A stretch of 46,486 nucleotides of DNA from Enhydrobacter sp. (lineage in GTDB: Bacteria > Pseudomonadota > Alphaproteobacteria > Reyranellales > Reyranellaceae): contig JAHCJV010000044.1 of assembly GCA_026126105.1 (NCBI GenBank), positions 1 through 46,486 of the forward strand, read 5' to 3'. The notes under the pieces were generated by a model. It was not told where the DNA came from and did no database searches. It saw nothing but the letters and a program-made list of their open reading frames with translations. This document shows positions 32,997-42,102 of this stretch, one piece after another. Position numbers and translations under genes: made by a program. The number at the start of each line of letters is the position of its first letter. Within the stretch, counting starts at the first letter, position 1.

Positions 32997-33891
32997 AGCC
33001 AGGCTGATCGACGGCAGGGCGTTCGCGAGCGCTTTGCGCATGAGGGTTGGCAAGGGCGTCGGCGACCTGGTTGCGAGCAAGGGCGTGAAACCCGGACTCG
33101 CCACCGTATTGGTGGGCGGCGATCCTGCGAGCGAGGTCTATGTGCGGAGCAAGGGCAAGGCCGCGGCCGAACTCGGCATGGCCAGCTTCGACCATCGCCT
33201 GCCTGACGAGACGACGGAGGCCGAGCTGCTGCAGCTCATCGCCGGACTCAATGCGGATGCCGACGTCCATGGCATTCTGGTCCAGTTGCCGTTGCCCGGG
33301 CACATCCAAACGCAGAAAGTGCTGCGGGCGATCGATCCCGACAAGGATGTCGACGGCTTCCATCCGATCAATGTCGGGCGTCTTGGAATGATCGCGGCGG
33401 GCGCGCCGCTCGATTTCCCGGTGGCCTGTACCCCCCTTGGCTGCTCGATGCTGCTGACCGACGTGCTCGGCTCCCTGAGCGGGATGAACGCGGTGGTGGT
33501 TGGCCGTTCGACGCTGGTCGGTCGCCCGGTTGCCCAGCTCCTGCTGCGGGCCGATTGCACCGTCACGATCGCCCATTCGCGCACCCGCGATCTGCCTTCG
33601 GTGTGCCGCACCGCCGATATCCTGGCGGTCGCGATCGGCAGGCCCGAGTTCGTGCGCGGCGACTGGATCAAGCCAGGGGCTGCAGTCATCGATGTCGGCA
33701 TCAACCGAATACCTGCCGCCGCCGGCAAGACGAGGCTGGTCGGCGACGTTGTCTTCGAGGAAGCGCGGCAGGTCGCGGGGCATCTCACTCCGGTGCCGGG
33801 CGGCGTGGGCCCCATGACCGTCGCCTGCCTGATGTACAACACGTTGCAGCAAGCCCGCCGCGAGGCGGGACTGCCGTTTGCGGAGATTTAG
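32989..33891 (+). CDS. folD: Bifunctional methylenetetrahydrofolate dehydrogenase/cyclohydrolase
   Basis: One-carbon enzyme of 300 aa. It contains SEVYVRSKGKAAAELGM (active Tyr and Lys near 50-54), GILVQLPLPGH near 94-104, DVDGFHPIN, VACTPLGC, the NADP loop VVVGRSTLVGRPVA near 168-181, and the C-terminal PVPGGVGPMTVA. It interconverts 5,10-methylene-, methenyl- and 10-formyl-tetrahydrofolate. It ends the RidA-to-FolD plus-strand run. Full length, no anomalies. Confidence 0.96.
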   Translation: MSEARLIDGRAFASALRMRVGKGVGDLVASKGVKPGLATVLVGGDPASEVYVRSKGKAAAELGMASFDHRLPDETTEAELLQLIAGLNADADVHGILVQLPLPGHIQTQKVLRAIDPDKDVDGFHPINVGRLGMIAAGAPLDFPVACTPLGCSMLLTDVLGSLSGMNAVVVGRSTLVGRPVAQLLLRADCTVTIAHSRTRDLPSVCRTADILAVAIGRPEFVRGDWIKPGAAVIDVGINRIPAAAGKTRLVGDVVFEEARQVAGHLTPVPGGVGPMTVACLMYNTLQQARREAGLPFAEI

Positions 33892-34011
33892 TCTCCGAGG
33901 ACGCAGTTCTTCCGCATTCCTTCGACCATCGCCGAAACGTTGTGGCGCACCATCGCCTCGCAATTGCTATGTTGCAACATTTTTCGCTGCCAAAAGTCAC
34001 CCGGCGCGTGG

Positions 34012-34485
34012 TCAGAGCGTCCTGGCAAGCGCGGCCAGCTGGTCGGTGGCCGTGGCCCAGCCTTGGTGAAAGCCCATCTTCTCATGCGCTTCCCGGTTCT
34101 CTTGGGTCCAATGCAAGGCCCGCGCGGTGTAACGCGTATGGCCGTTGCCGGCGTCCTCGAAGGTGAGAACACAGGTGAAGAACGGATTCTCGGCAGGCTC
34201 CCAGGCTCGGATGTAGGCGTCGGTGAAGACCAGTTTCTCGTTCGCCGCCACCTCGAGATAGACGCCGCGATTCGGCATTTCCGTGCCGTCAGGTCCTTGC
34301 ATGACGACGTAGCTCGAGCCGCCCGGCCGGACGTCGGTCTCGGCGTGGATGGTCTTCCAGGGCGACGGCGTGAACCACTTCACCATCAGCTCGGGCTCGG
34401 TCCAGCAGCGCCACAATTTCTCGCGCGGAACGTCGATCAGGCGCGTGAGGACCAGTTCGCGGTCGGAATTCGTGCTGGCTGTCAT
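34012..34485 (-). CDS. SRPBCC/AHSA1 family protein
   Basis: Protein of 157 aa with the START/Bet v1-like fold pattern: LVLTRLIDVPREKLWRCWTEPELMVKWF at the N-terminus and a C-terminal helix after HEKMGFHQGWATATDQL. The ATG at 34485 is set by GGAGG six bases upstream; the open frame upstream to 34629 lacks support. Members bind hydrophobic ligands or act like Aha1 co-chaperones; a specific role cannot be given. It lies upstream of nothing co-directional except the short gap to folD's end. Confidence 0.9.
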   Translation of the reverse strand: MTASTNSDRELVLTRLIDVPREKLWRCWTEPELMVKWFTPSPWKTIHAETDVRPGGSSYVVMQGPDGTEMPNRGVYLEVAANEKLVFTDAYIRAWEPAENPFFTCVLTFEDAGNGHTRYTARALHWTQENREAHEKMGFHQGWATATDQLAALARTL

Positions 34486-34561
34486 CGGTGACCTCCGTGT
34501 TTGCCGTTGTGGCCGGAGGACGAACGGTAGGGCAGCGTCCCGACACGGTTCGGCAAAAAAA

Positions 34562-35053
34562 TCACAGCGGGAAATCGAGCCACTGTGGTTTGTGGCCGGT
34601 CGCCACGAAGAATCGCGTGAGATCGGCAAACGAGATCGCGGTCGTCATGGTGTTGACGAGCGGATGGGCATTGATCGGGCCGCCTTCGGACAGGGCCCGG
34701 TCGAGCACCAGCGTCACCTGTCGAGCGGGATCGTTGATCACCGAGAACGGGGTCACTGATCCGGGCTCGACGCCGAGATGGCGGTGCAGGCGATCGGGGC
34801 TGCCGAAGGATAGCCTGCCCGCACCGAGCACTTCGCCCAGTCGCTTGAGGTCGATTTCCCGATCCTCCAGCGCCACGATCAGCCACATTGCCTCCTTCTT
34901 GTTGCGGAGGAAGAGGTTCTTGATGTGATGGCCGGGCAGCGCCCCGCGGTGCTCCTTGGCCTGCTCGACCGTGAAGACCGGTGCGTGCTCGACCGTGCGA
35001 TGGGCGAGGCCCAACTCGTCGAGGCGCGCGAACAGAAGTTGCGGAGTCAGCAT
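34562..35053 (-). CDS. Prolyl-tRNA editing deacylase (ProXp-Ala/YbaK family)
   Basis: Free-standing trans-editing protein of 163 aa. It has VEHAPVFTVEQAKEHRG near residues 21-37, the catalytic-lysine block HHIKNLFLRNKK near 42-53, SPFSV-type TPFSVIND, and INAHPLVNTMT near 127-137. Members hydrolyse Ala-tRNA(Pro) made by mistake by prolyl-tRNA synthetase. Fitting for alphaproteobacteria, whose ProRS lacks the internal editing domain (family knowledge). Single gene on the minus strand next to tRNA-Gly. Confidence 0.9.
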   Translation of the reverse strand: MLTPQLLFARLDELGLAHRTVEHAPVFTVEQAKEHRGALPGHHIKNLFLRNKKEAMWLIVALEDREIDLKRLGEVLGAGRLSFGSPDRLHRHLGVEPGSVTPFSVINDPARQVTLVLDRALSEGGPINAHPLVNTMTTAISFADLTRFFVATGHKPQWLDFPL

Positions 35054-35254
35054 CGGGGCAGTCTACAGGGGCGCCGCAACAGGCGTGGTCCTCGGCGGCA
35101 ACGGCACCCGGCTTTACCTGATCAGGCGGACCGGCAACAAGCAACTTCCGCCGGTTCACAACAACGCGTTGTCCGTTATCCGGCATGCACGCCGATGCGG
35201 CTCACACCCTTCGCTGCGGCGGAAACCCATGCCAAAGTCGGAGAAACGGGGCGC

Positions 35255-35283
35255 TTGCCAACCGCTCCAAAACCCCCTATCAC
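35255..35283 (+). promoter_or_regulatory. Candidate promoter of tRNA-Gly
   Basis: TTGCCA at 35255-35260 and TATCAC at 35278-35283 are separated by 17 bases and lie about 39 bases before the tRNA. The rest of the 268-base gap between the deacylase gene and this tRNA shows no gene I can support. Confidence 0.4.
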
Positions 35284-35321
35284 GACCGCCTTCCGGCAGA
35301 CTGCCCGGTCGGATACGGAGC

Positions 35322-35396
<75 letters not shown>

Positions 35397-35507
35397 GCCG
35401 CGTATGATGTAATTGTTGCGTTTCAATGGGTTACCATTGTTTCGTACGGCAGGCTGAGAGGGTTGGAGCGAAAATGTCTAACATTTCGTCCAACACCTCG
35501 AGCCGCC

Positions 35508-36821
35508 ATGTCCGATTTTCTCACCCGCAGGGGAAGCCTCTGGCACTTCGTTCGCCGGGTTCCAGCTGAGTTCGCCGCCCACGACGGCCGCGTCATAATT
35601 CGACATTCAACACGTATCCGCGTTGCCGACGATCGCCTCGGCCGACGCGCGGCGCGCGTTGCCGAGAAGATGAACGAGGAACTCGAGCTGCGCTGGCGCT
35701 CGCTGTTGGCCAACCAGTCTCAGGGCAACCTCACCCGCTACGAGGAAGCGCGCCGCCGGGCGAGGATGCTTGGCTACGATCACATTGCGAACGAGCAGCT
35801 TCTCAGTTCCCCGATAGAGCGCGTGCTGGAACGGCTGGAGGCGCTCGTCGCCAAGGGCCTGGTCGAGGACAAGGGCGCGCGCACGGCTCTGCTCGGAACA
35901 GAGGCCAAGCCGAGCTTCCCGCTCTCGCGCCTCTTCGAGGAATACGAAACCGCGATCCGCGACGAGACGCGCGATTTCTCGCCGGACCAGTTGAGGATCT
36001 GGCGCACCGGCCGGATCCGCGCAGTCGCCCAGTTCGTCAAGGTCGTCGGCGACAAGCCTGTCACGGCCATCACGGAAAGCGACGGGATCGACTATGTCGA
36101 ATGGTGGCGCGAGCGCTTCCTGGAAGATGACGTCGCGGCCAAGACGGCGAACAAGGACATCGGCCAGCTCAGCCGGATGCTGAAGGAGATGAGCGTTCGC
36201 CGGCGGCTCAATCTCCCTGATATCTTCAAGGGATTGCGCCTCCGGGGTGAAGTTGACCATTCGCGCCAGCCCTACGATCCTGACTTCATCCAGCGCCAGT
36301 TTCTTGCGGGAGATGGGCTTGCCAGCCTCAACGAAGATGCGCGCCTCGTCCTCCATGTGATGATCGAGACCGGCTTGCGGCCATCGGAAGTGGTGAACCT
36401 GCGGACGGGCTCCATCTTCCTCGATGCCCCGATCCCCTACGTGAAGGTCATCGCCGATGGCCGCCGGCTGAAGACTGAGGATTCCGCGCGCGAGATGCCG
36501 TTGGTGGGCGTTGCGCTCGAGGCGATGAAGCTGCGCCCTGAGGGCTTCCCCAAGTACCGCGACAAGGCGACCGTACTGTCGGCAACGGTCAACAAGTACC
36601 TCACGGAGAATAACCTCCGGCCTTCGAAAGACCACACGGTCTATTCGTTGCGCCACAGCTTCAAGGATCGTCTCGTCGCTATCGAGGCGCCCGACAGCCT
36701 GATCGACAGCCTGATGGGGCACAAAACCTACAAGCCGAAGTATGGTCGCGGCCCGGCGCTTGAGCTGAAGCTGAAATATCTGCAGCGCATCGCGTTCGCC
36801 GTGCCCGGTACGGCGATCTGA
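35508..36821 (+). CDS. Site-specific tyrosine recombinase (island integrase)
   Basis: Integrase of 437 aa starting MSDFLTRRGSLWHF; the frame extends upstream only through the tRNA. The N-terminal part (1-60) resembles an arm-binding region and the middle (about 140-245) a SAM-like core-binding domain. The catalytic domain shows R291 (ETGLRPSEV), K322, R382 (YSLRHSF, with tyrosine where the box-II histidine is usual), H405 (LMGHK) and the nucleophile, probably Y412 (KYGRG). It should integrate and excise the island at the adjacent tRNA-Gly. All key residues except that substitution are present, so it may be active. Confidence 0.92.
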   Translation: MSDFLTRRGSLWHFVRRVPAEFAAHDGRVIIRHSTRIRVADDRLGRRAARVAEKMNEELELRWRSLLANQSQGNLTRYEEARRRARMLGYDHIANEQLLSSPIERVLERLEALVAKGLVEDKGARTALLGTEAKPSFPLSRLFEEYETAIRDETRDFSPDQLRIWRTGRIRAVAQFVKVVGDKPVTAITESDGIDYVEWWRERFLEDDVAAKTANKDIGQLSRMLKEMSVRRRLNLPDIFKGLRLRGEVDHSRQPYDPDFIQRQFLAGDGLASLNEDARLVLHVMIETGLRPSEVVNLRTGSIFLDAPIPYVKVIADGRRLKTEDSAREMPLVGVALEAMKLRPEGFPKYRDKATVLSATVNKYLTENNLRPSKDHTVYSLRHSFKDRLVAIEAPDSLIDSLMGHKTYKPKYGRGPALELKLKYLQRIAFAVPGTAI

Positions 36822-36844
36822 GCCGGAGAGCTTCAAGAGAACGC

Positions 36845-37144
36845 TCAGGGCGTCCGGACGTAGGGGAGTTGAACGGGTTCGCTATCGGTCATGGCCGGCT
36901 TCCAACTGACCGCGTCGCCGGTTGAGTTTGCGTAGCCAGCCAGGAGCTGGCGCGCCCGGGTCCGCGTGTTCCTTCGCTGCTGCATGGTGCGAAGCTCGCC
37001 TTCAATGCGCTCATACATCGGGACATGCACATCCCCATCAAGCTCGATGAGATAGGCGAGAAGTACGAGCGCGCGCTCCAGTCGCCGCTCGAGGAGTGAC
37101 GGGTCGTTCGGGGGGATTGGTCGCCTCTGTTCGGGTGTCGCCAT
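36845..37144 (-). CDS. Hypothetical protein with helical core
   Basis: Protein of 99 aa with a predicted long helix (LLERRLERALVLLAYLIELDGD at about residues 17-38, with one internal break expected) followed by YERIEGELRTMQQRRNTRTR. The frame stays open upstream to a TTG at 37393, but the ATG at 37144 gives a compact product; neither has a strong ribosome binding site. Short pieces of the same sequence recur in scrambled orientation at 42344-42450, so the gene belongs to a family that has been copied within the island. No function known. Confidence 0.55.
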   Translation of the reverse strand: MATPEQRRPIPPNDPSLLERRLERALVLLAYLIELDGDVHVPMYERIEGELRTMQQRRNTRTRARQLLAGYANSTGDAVSWKPAMTDSEPVQLPYVRTP

Positions 37145-37553
37145 GGTCGGTTCCGAGATGAGCCGATCCGGGTTGAACGGCATCACGTTCATGCATCTTG
37201 GTACGAAAGTGCCTCGGCGGACGGGCGCAATGTCGGGCAATCGCGATGTTTGCCGCGCCGGACGAAGAGTCGCCGGGGATTCCGGGCCTTTCTCTGGCCC
37301 AAAAGCCGTATCGCGCTCCCTCACCATAAGAGGATATGTCTGCACGGTCGCGCGGCTGCCAGAAGGCTCAATGGTAAACGGGATATTAGCCAATTGGTAC
37401 GCCTACCATCGCGCGCGCGACCATCCTGACAGGTTTGCTAAGTGCTTGGTATTCCTCACGCTGCACAATTAAGAACTCGGTAAACCCTGCAACTTATACT
37501 GGCACCATACATAGAACCGTTACTTCGCTTGACCCATATTTGAAAGACTTGGC
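37145..37553. other. Intergenic region between divergent genes
   Basis: This 409-base gap separates the minus-strand hypothetical gene from the secreted-protein gene. The first 250 bases keep an open minus-strand frame without clear coding character. The last 150 bases are AT-richer and should hold the promoter for 37554. A TATACT hexamer at about 37496 is a possible -10, but I find no good -35 partner. No RNA gene or repeat recognised. Confidence 0.4.
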
Positions 37554-39473
37554 ATGACAAGACGTATTCTCCTGTTCCTGCCGTGTCTGACGTTAGCTGT
37601 TTTTCTAGGTGCCGGGCTGCGATCAGCTTATGCCATGGACGATCTGGCGTGCGACACGCCGGCCGAGCAAGCCTTTGTCATGGTCGGCCAGCGCACCTGC
37701 GCCGCCCCCCCAAACTTCTCCGAACGCACCTGGACCGGCGCTGGCGTGGGAAAGGACTACACTTTCCAAAATGATATCGCGGACTCCATTACTGCCGCAA
37801 ATGCACGCAATCTTAAAAGTGGCGACATAAACATCGTGGTCGATAAGTTTGGTATCTGCCGCTATCTTGATAACATCTACGGGAACGGCTATTTCGTTCC
37901 ATTCAAAACATCTTCGGAATGGTTTTCCTTTCTCGACAATATCAGCAACCTGACCGGCGTAAGCGCCGATGCCTGCGCCCTTGGACAACCCGTTACCCCT
38001 GTCCTGAACGGCTGCGACAGCCCGACCAGCGGCGATCTTGCCCGCGGCCGCGCCGGCAGTACGCCTGACACCAATACGCTGATTTATAGCAACAAGGTCT
38101 TCCACCAGAACTGGCAACGCAAAGTACCAAGCACCTGCGTCTCCGGTAGTCACCAGGAAGATGTCTACCGACCGGCCGGATGCGTACCTGGACGCGCTGG
38201 CTGCGTGCGGTCGACCATTACCGTAGTGGATTACAGCCCCTGCTGCGTCATAGAAGAATCCTCAACGTCGTGCACCGTGCCAACTGGCAGCATAACATGG
38301 GAGACATCCGCATCTGGTACCGGACGCGCGCGCGTCGGCAGTTGGGGCGAGTTCTCACGCGACGACCCCACCTGTGATCCTGACGCGCCGAGCGAGCCTC
38401 TTCCCCCAACCTGTAATACGACCTGCGGCAGCGACGGACTCCTGCGGAACTGCCGTAACGAGATCGTCGGCCAATGCGCCACTTATGACGGCGAATGCGG
38501 CAGCTCCAACGGCACGCTGGTAGATCCGCCGACCGACCTCTGCGCTATAGGTGGGCCGAGCGTGCCTGTCCGCAATGGCAATCAATGGACCTGGAACTGC
38601 ACCGGCAGCGAGGGACGTGCCACAGCAACCTGCCAGACCTTGCCGAGCGAAACCGCCCCCGGCTATGCGACGAGCTTTTATGTCGTTGGATGGGATCCAG
38701 ACGTTGCAGGCGACACGAACCTTGCGATTCCCACGTTCAGCCGCCGCAATCCATACACTAGTGGATACGCGTGCCCGCCTGGCACCATCGACGACAATAT
38801 CGCTCCGCTCTGGTGGGGTAGAATGGGCTTCGCGGATATCCATGCCTGTACGCAAGATTCCCCGACAAGCCCCTCCTTTTACACAAATGCCGGCAACCCG
38901 CTTTTGCGCCGCCCCAACCGCGTTACGGGTGATACATCATGCCCGGCGGGCATGACCGACCGCAAGATTCTCACTACCGTGATTAATGGCCAAGGATGGT
39001 ACGATGTGCACTCCTGCACAATCGAGCCTGTAGCGGATTCCTCGAGGGTTTTTTCATCCTACACGCCGATGCCATTCAACAGCCAGCCGACCTATGCGAA
39101 CCCTTACACAGGCAGCTATGCATGCCCCTCGGGCACGGTAACTGTGGATTCGATCCTTACATACGATTCCAGCGGATGGGGAAATGTTCTCAGCTGGGGA
39201 GCGCTATACACTTGCGTCCAGTTACAGCCAGGTCAGTGCTATAGCTGGATCCATCGCCGGATTTCCAATAACGGCGAAACCTACAGCATGCCCGAGTGGG
39301 AAGTTATCTACTGGGAAAGTAATCGTCAGATAAATACATGCTTACCCCATGATTCAAGGCTCCATTATACCTGTACGGATGGCACCCTCAACCTGAGCGG
39401 TAGATCAGGAGACGAGGAGTATGACCCAAATTGCTTCGGCGACCCCACTCCCCAGCCCAACGGCGGTGACTAG
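37554..39473 (+). CDS. Large cysteine-rich secreted protein with triplicated module
   Basis: Protein of 639 aa with a Sec signal peptide (cleavage near AYAMD, residue about 28). It has many cysteines, implying disulphides outside the cytoplasm. The middle holds a module ending WTWNCTGSEGRATATCQT (about residues 315-365), a pattern I know from bacterial surface proteins. The C-terminal third contains three related modules (about 38668-38863, 38872-39030, 39043-39231), each with Y/S-x-CP-x-G(T/M), then a hydrophobic strand, then GW/GF-x-D-(I/V)-H-(A/S)-C or similar. The end is a PQPNGGD tail. Base composition is more AT-rich than the core chromosome, suggesting transfer. Function unknown; adhesion or a surface role is inference. 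Confidence 0.75.
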   Translation: MTRRILLFLPCLTLAVFLGAGLRSAYAMDDLACDTPAEQAFVMVGQRTCAAPPNFSERTWTGAGVGKDYTFQNDIADSITAANARNLKSGDINIVVDKFGICRYLDNIYGNGYFVPFKTSSEWFSFLDNISNLTGVSADACALGQPVTPVLNGCDSPTSGDLARGRAGSTPDTNTLIYSNKVFHQNWQRKVPSTCVSGSHQEDVYRPAGCVPGRAGCVRSTITVVDYSPCCVIEESSTSCTVPTGSITWETSASGTGRARVGSWGEFSRDDPTCDPDAPSEPLPPTCNTTCGSDGLLRNCRNEIVGQCATYDGECGSSNGTLVDPPTDLCAIGGPSVPVRNGNQWTWNCTGSEGRATATCQTLPSETAPGYATSFYVVGWDPDVAGDTNLAIPTFSRRNPYTSGYACPPGTIDDNIAPLWWGRMGFADIHACTQDSPTSPSFYTNAGNPLLRRPNRVTGDTSCPAGMTDRKILTTVINGQGWYDVHSCTIEPVADSSRVFSSYTPMPFNSQPTYANPYTGSYACPSGTVTVDSILTYDSSGWGNVLSWGALYTCVQLQPGQCYSWIHRRISNNGETYSMPEWEVIYWESNRQINTCLPHDSRLHYTCTDGTLNLSGRSGDEEYDPNCFGDPTPQPNGGD

Positions 39474-39564
39474 CCTGTTGGCGCGCCTAGCCGCCGAAGC
39501 TGCTAGGTTCCCGTTAACCACAATCGCCTATCATTCTGGGCCTCACCAATCGTCGAAACGAAAA

Positions 39565-39927
39565 ATGAAGTCCACTGTCAGAATCTTTATTGCTGCTACT
39601 GCTATCTGGCTTTCCTTTCCCTGCGTGTCATCTGCTGACGGACGCGGAGGGCACGATATTCCTCCACCCCTCTTGCTGGCGTATGCGGAGGCCGAGCCGG
39701 CAGCGCTCTCTAAGTCACTGTCCCGATGCCAGAGCGAAAATGGAATGGTTTATCGCATAAAATGGACGACGGGCTACGAAACCGGTACGTCGTTTCTAAC
39801 CAGTATGGGCAGCGTTATAGCAAAGAACTGGCAGGGCGACGCAGGGCAGAGGCGCAACGAATATAACGAAGCCAAACTCGTCAACTGCGTTCTGTTGCAA
39901 GAAAGCAAACTACCCTCGGCCCGCTAG
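39565..39927 (+). CDS. Small hypothetical secreted protein
   Basis: Protein of 120 aa with a signal peptide (MKSTVRIFIAATAIWLSFPC, cleavage near SSADG). The mature part has two cysteines (SRCQSENGM and LVNCVLL), so one disulphide is likely. The frame is open upstream to 39421, overlapping the large secreted protein's gene, but the signal peptide fixes the start at 39565. It follows the cysteine-rich protein by 91 bases and may be its partner. Its stop overlaps that of the convergent AbiEii fragment. No family recognised. Confidence 0.6.
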   Translation: MKSTVRIFIAATAIWLSFPCVSSADGRGGHDIPPPLLLAYAEAEPAALSKSLSRCQSENGMVYRIKWTTGYETGTSFLTSMGSVIAKNWQGDAGQRRNEYNEAKLVNCVLLQESKLPSAR

Positions 39928-40430
39928 CTCGGATTTCTCAGTGCGCCCAACTGCAGCTGCCAACCACGCAATTCAGTTTGATGCCTTTCCCGGGCGATGA
40001 GGATGGCATCGGATTGGCGAGGCGCCGCCATGAGCCCGCGCCGGAAAGAAGGCACCAAAGCGGCAAAGGCGTCAGTCAGCGCATCAGGTAGCTCGCGTGG
40101 CAGGTCCGTGTTCCTGCGGGCGAAGGTGGCAGCGATCGCGCGCGCCAATGTGTCAGCAGCACTCTGATCGTAGGAACGCGACAGCATCCATATGTCGTAG
40201 AAATCCTTCATACGGCTGTTGGCGCGGCCCAGCATGACCATGGCCTGGAATTTCTCTGCGATCACGGTCTCCGGCGCATAGGCGCGCATGCGCATCAGCG
40301 GCAGGTCGAGCAAGGTCGGGATGTCGGCCTCGGCCGGCTGCGGTTCCACGGCGTCCCCGAAGCCGATGTCGACGATGACGCGTATTTTCGCCCCGCCGAC
40401 CGTGGCGCAGCTTGCAGGACACCGTAGCAA
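39924..40430 (-). pseudogene. AbiEii/AbiGii-type nucleotidyltransferase toxin, N-terminally truncated
   Basis: The readable product of 168 aa matches only the C-terminal part of the AbiEii family: VIVDIGFGDAVEPQPAE at about residues 18-34, LRAYAPETV-like MRAYAPETVIAEKFQAM at 48-64, and NSRMKDFYDIWMLSR at 71-85. Full-length members are about 300 aa and begin with the nucleotidyltransferase motif (G-S/T and D-x-D region), which is missing here. The bases between 40430 and the Fic gene's stop at 40573 do not supply it in any frame I read. So the toxin is probably inactive. It lies just downstream of a gene whose product carries an AbiEi-like domain, as in an AbiE operon. Confidence 0.75.
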
Positions 40431-40572
40431 GGTGGGCAGCGGCGTGCAGGTGCGGGCTTTACGGTAGCTGGCAACGCGCGTACGAGCACCAGTCCCGTCT
40501 CCGTCTCAATCATCACCGAATGGAGCAGAGCAATGACTCGCGGGGGAAGTTCAGCCTTTGCCTAAGCCCCTC

Positions 40573-42078
40573 TCAGCCTTGGCCAGCGAGATCGGCAGCT
40601 GACGGGATGCGGAGGCGGATGCCCTGCTCATCGCCATCTTCCGGTCGCACGAAGGCGTGCGTCGCCTTGAGGGCTACAACGGCACTGGTGAACTCTTGCC
40701 ACGGAATGGCCGCCGCATAGCGTTGGGCGAAGACAAGCGTCTTGATGATCGGCTCGGCATGCGCGTTGGTGCTGAGCGCGCGCAAGGCCGTGAGATAGTT
40801 GTTGCGGTAGACAATCGGAATGAGCACGCGCACCTGGTCGGTGGCGGCCAGTTCGGCATTCATCATGATCCGCGCGACGCGACCATTTCCGTCCGCGAAG
40901 GGATGAACTTCCGAGACGAGGAACATCATGAAGATCGCGCGGTGGAGCGGCTCGCTGAGACGCTGATAGATGGGAAACGCCTCGGTCAGCGTGCCGGCCA
41001 CCTGATCCGGCGCCACGAATACATGGGCGCCGAACTGATTGGACCGGGTTTTGAAGACGCCCGGCCCAACCTCCGGGCGGCCTTCCATAAGAATCCGGTG
41101 GCGGGTGCGCAGCATGTCGAGGAACGCGTCGGGACTCGCGGGAAGACGCCGCATCTCGGCGGGATCGGCAACGATCTTGAAGGCGCCGAGCACGTCGTGG
41201 GCGTCCCGCGGGCGTTCACTGGCCGCACCCTCGAAGACGATGGCGCGCGCCTCGTCGACGGTGAACTCCGTGCCTTCGATGAAGTTCGAGAAGTAAGCCT
41301 CGAAAAATGCCTGATTGATCGCGGCATTGCCCTTGGGCGCCCAAGGCCGGGACGCCTCGGGAGCAAAGCTGCGCAAGGCGTCGCCGAGCGCCTCGAAGAG
41401 CGCGATGCGGCGGTCGTCGAAAGGGAAGCCCCTGGCACGCGCCCGGCCTGCCGGCGACTTCAGCGGAGCGTCCCTCGTGCCAAGGAGTGCGCCCATGAGC
41501 GCATCGAGCTTCCCGGCTTCAGCTTCCAGACCGAGCTGAGGCGCAAGCGCCTTGGCCTGATCGCGCAACGCGTTGAATTGCTCCTCGCCGGAATCGCGCA
41601 GACGCCGCTCAAGATAGCCTTCCAGCGTCTCCGGCCGCAGCGTAGCCGCAGCGCCGGACCTGGCACGTGACGGGCGCATGTTCTCGAGCACGGCGCGGGC
41701 CGGCGACATGCAGTACAGCCGGTCGCGCATCTTGAAGTCGCCATCGAGCGGACCGATGCCGCGACGCGCCCGGAGGGTGACGCCGGGCAGTACGACGCGG
41801 CTCCCGCTGGCGCTCACGAGAAAGATGGATCCATCCTCCGCCGGGCGCATCTCAAGTGCGGTTCGGTCGGCGACCAGAGCGTCCGGGAAATAGCCCGCTG
41901 CGATCTCCCACAGGTGACGACGCACGAGGGTCTCGGCCGCCTCGCGCAGGTTCGTGGTATAGAGACGGGAGCCGAGCTTCCTGAGCTGTCCGGCGGCAAC
42001 AGCCCGCGATACTGCCGAGGACATGGCGGCTGTGGAGACGAAGACCTCCGGTGCGGTGCTGAGCATGAATTTGGCCAT
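40573..42078 (-). CDS. Fic-domain protein with N-terminal AbiEi-like antitoxin domain
   Basis: Fusion of 501 aa. Residues about 20-140 resemble the AbiEi antitoxin (winged helix AVSRAVAAGQLRKLGSRLYTTN-type start in two parts, then LVRRHLWEIAAGYFPDALVA-like text and DRTALEMRP). The C-terminal half is a Fic domain: HPFADGNGRVAR at residues 392-403 with catalytic His392. The self-inhibitory motif S264-x-x-x-E268-G269 (SNFIEG) lies ahead of it, making it a class II Fic. It likely transfers AMP to a target and is held off by its own helix. The ATG at 42078 was chosen over a TTG at 42108, which lies inside the palindromic operator. A truncated AbiEii gene follows on the same strand. Confidence 0.85.
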   Translation of the reverse strand: MAKFMLSTAPEVFVSTAAMSSAVSRAVAAGQLRKLGSRLYTTNLREAAETLVRRHLWEIAAGYFPDALVADRTALEMRPAEDGSIFLVSASGSRVVLPGVTLRARRGIGPLDGDFKMRDRLYCMSPARAVLENMRPSRARSGAAATLRPETLEGYLERRLRDSGEEQFNALRDQAKALAPQLGLEAEAGKLDALMGALLGTRDAPLKSPAGRARARGFPFDDRRIALFEALGDALRSFAPEASRPWAPKGNAAINQAFFEAYFSNFIEGTEFTVDEARAIVFEGAASERPRDAHDVLGAFKIVADPAEMRRLPASPDAFLDMLRTRHRILMEGRPEVGPGVFKTRSNQFGAHVFVAPDQVAGTLTEAFPIYQRLSEPLHRAIFMMFLVSEVHPFADGNGRVARIMMNAELAATDQVRVLIPIVYRNNYLTALRALSTNAHAEPIIKTLVFAQRYAAAIPWQEFTSAVVALKATHAFVRPEDGDEQGIRLRIPSAADLAGQG

Positions 42079-42102
42079 TAAGGGCGACCTCGGCTCCAAG
42101 AT

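Noticed and set aside
33888..34011. Short minus-strand frame ending MLQHSNCEAMVRHNV..GD after folD
   Set aside because: It looks faintly protein-like, but it is only 30 codons from its nearest ATG, has no ribosome binding site and no recognisable family.
35607..36836. Minus-strand open frame (409 codons) opposite the integrase
   Set aside because: The integrase on the plus strand has all catalytic residues; the antisense frame has shadow-type composition.
40657..41670. Plus-strand open frame opposite the Fic gene
   Set aside because: The Fic and AbiEi-like motifs are on the minus strand; this frame has no motif or ribosome binding site.
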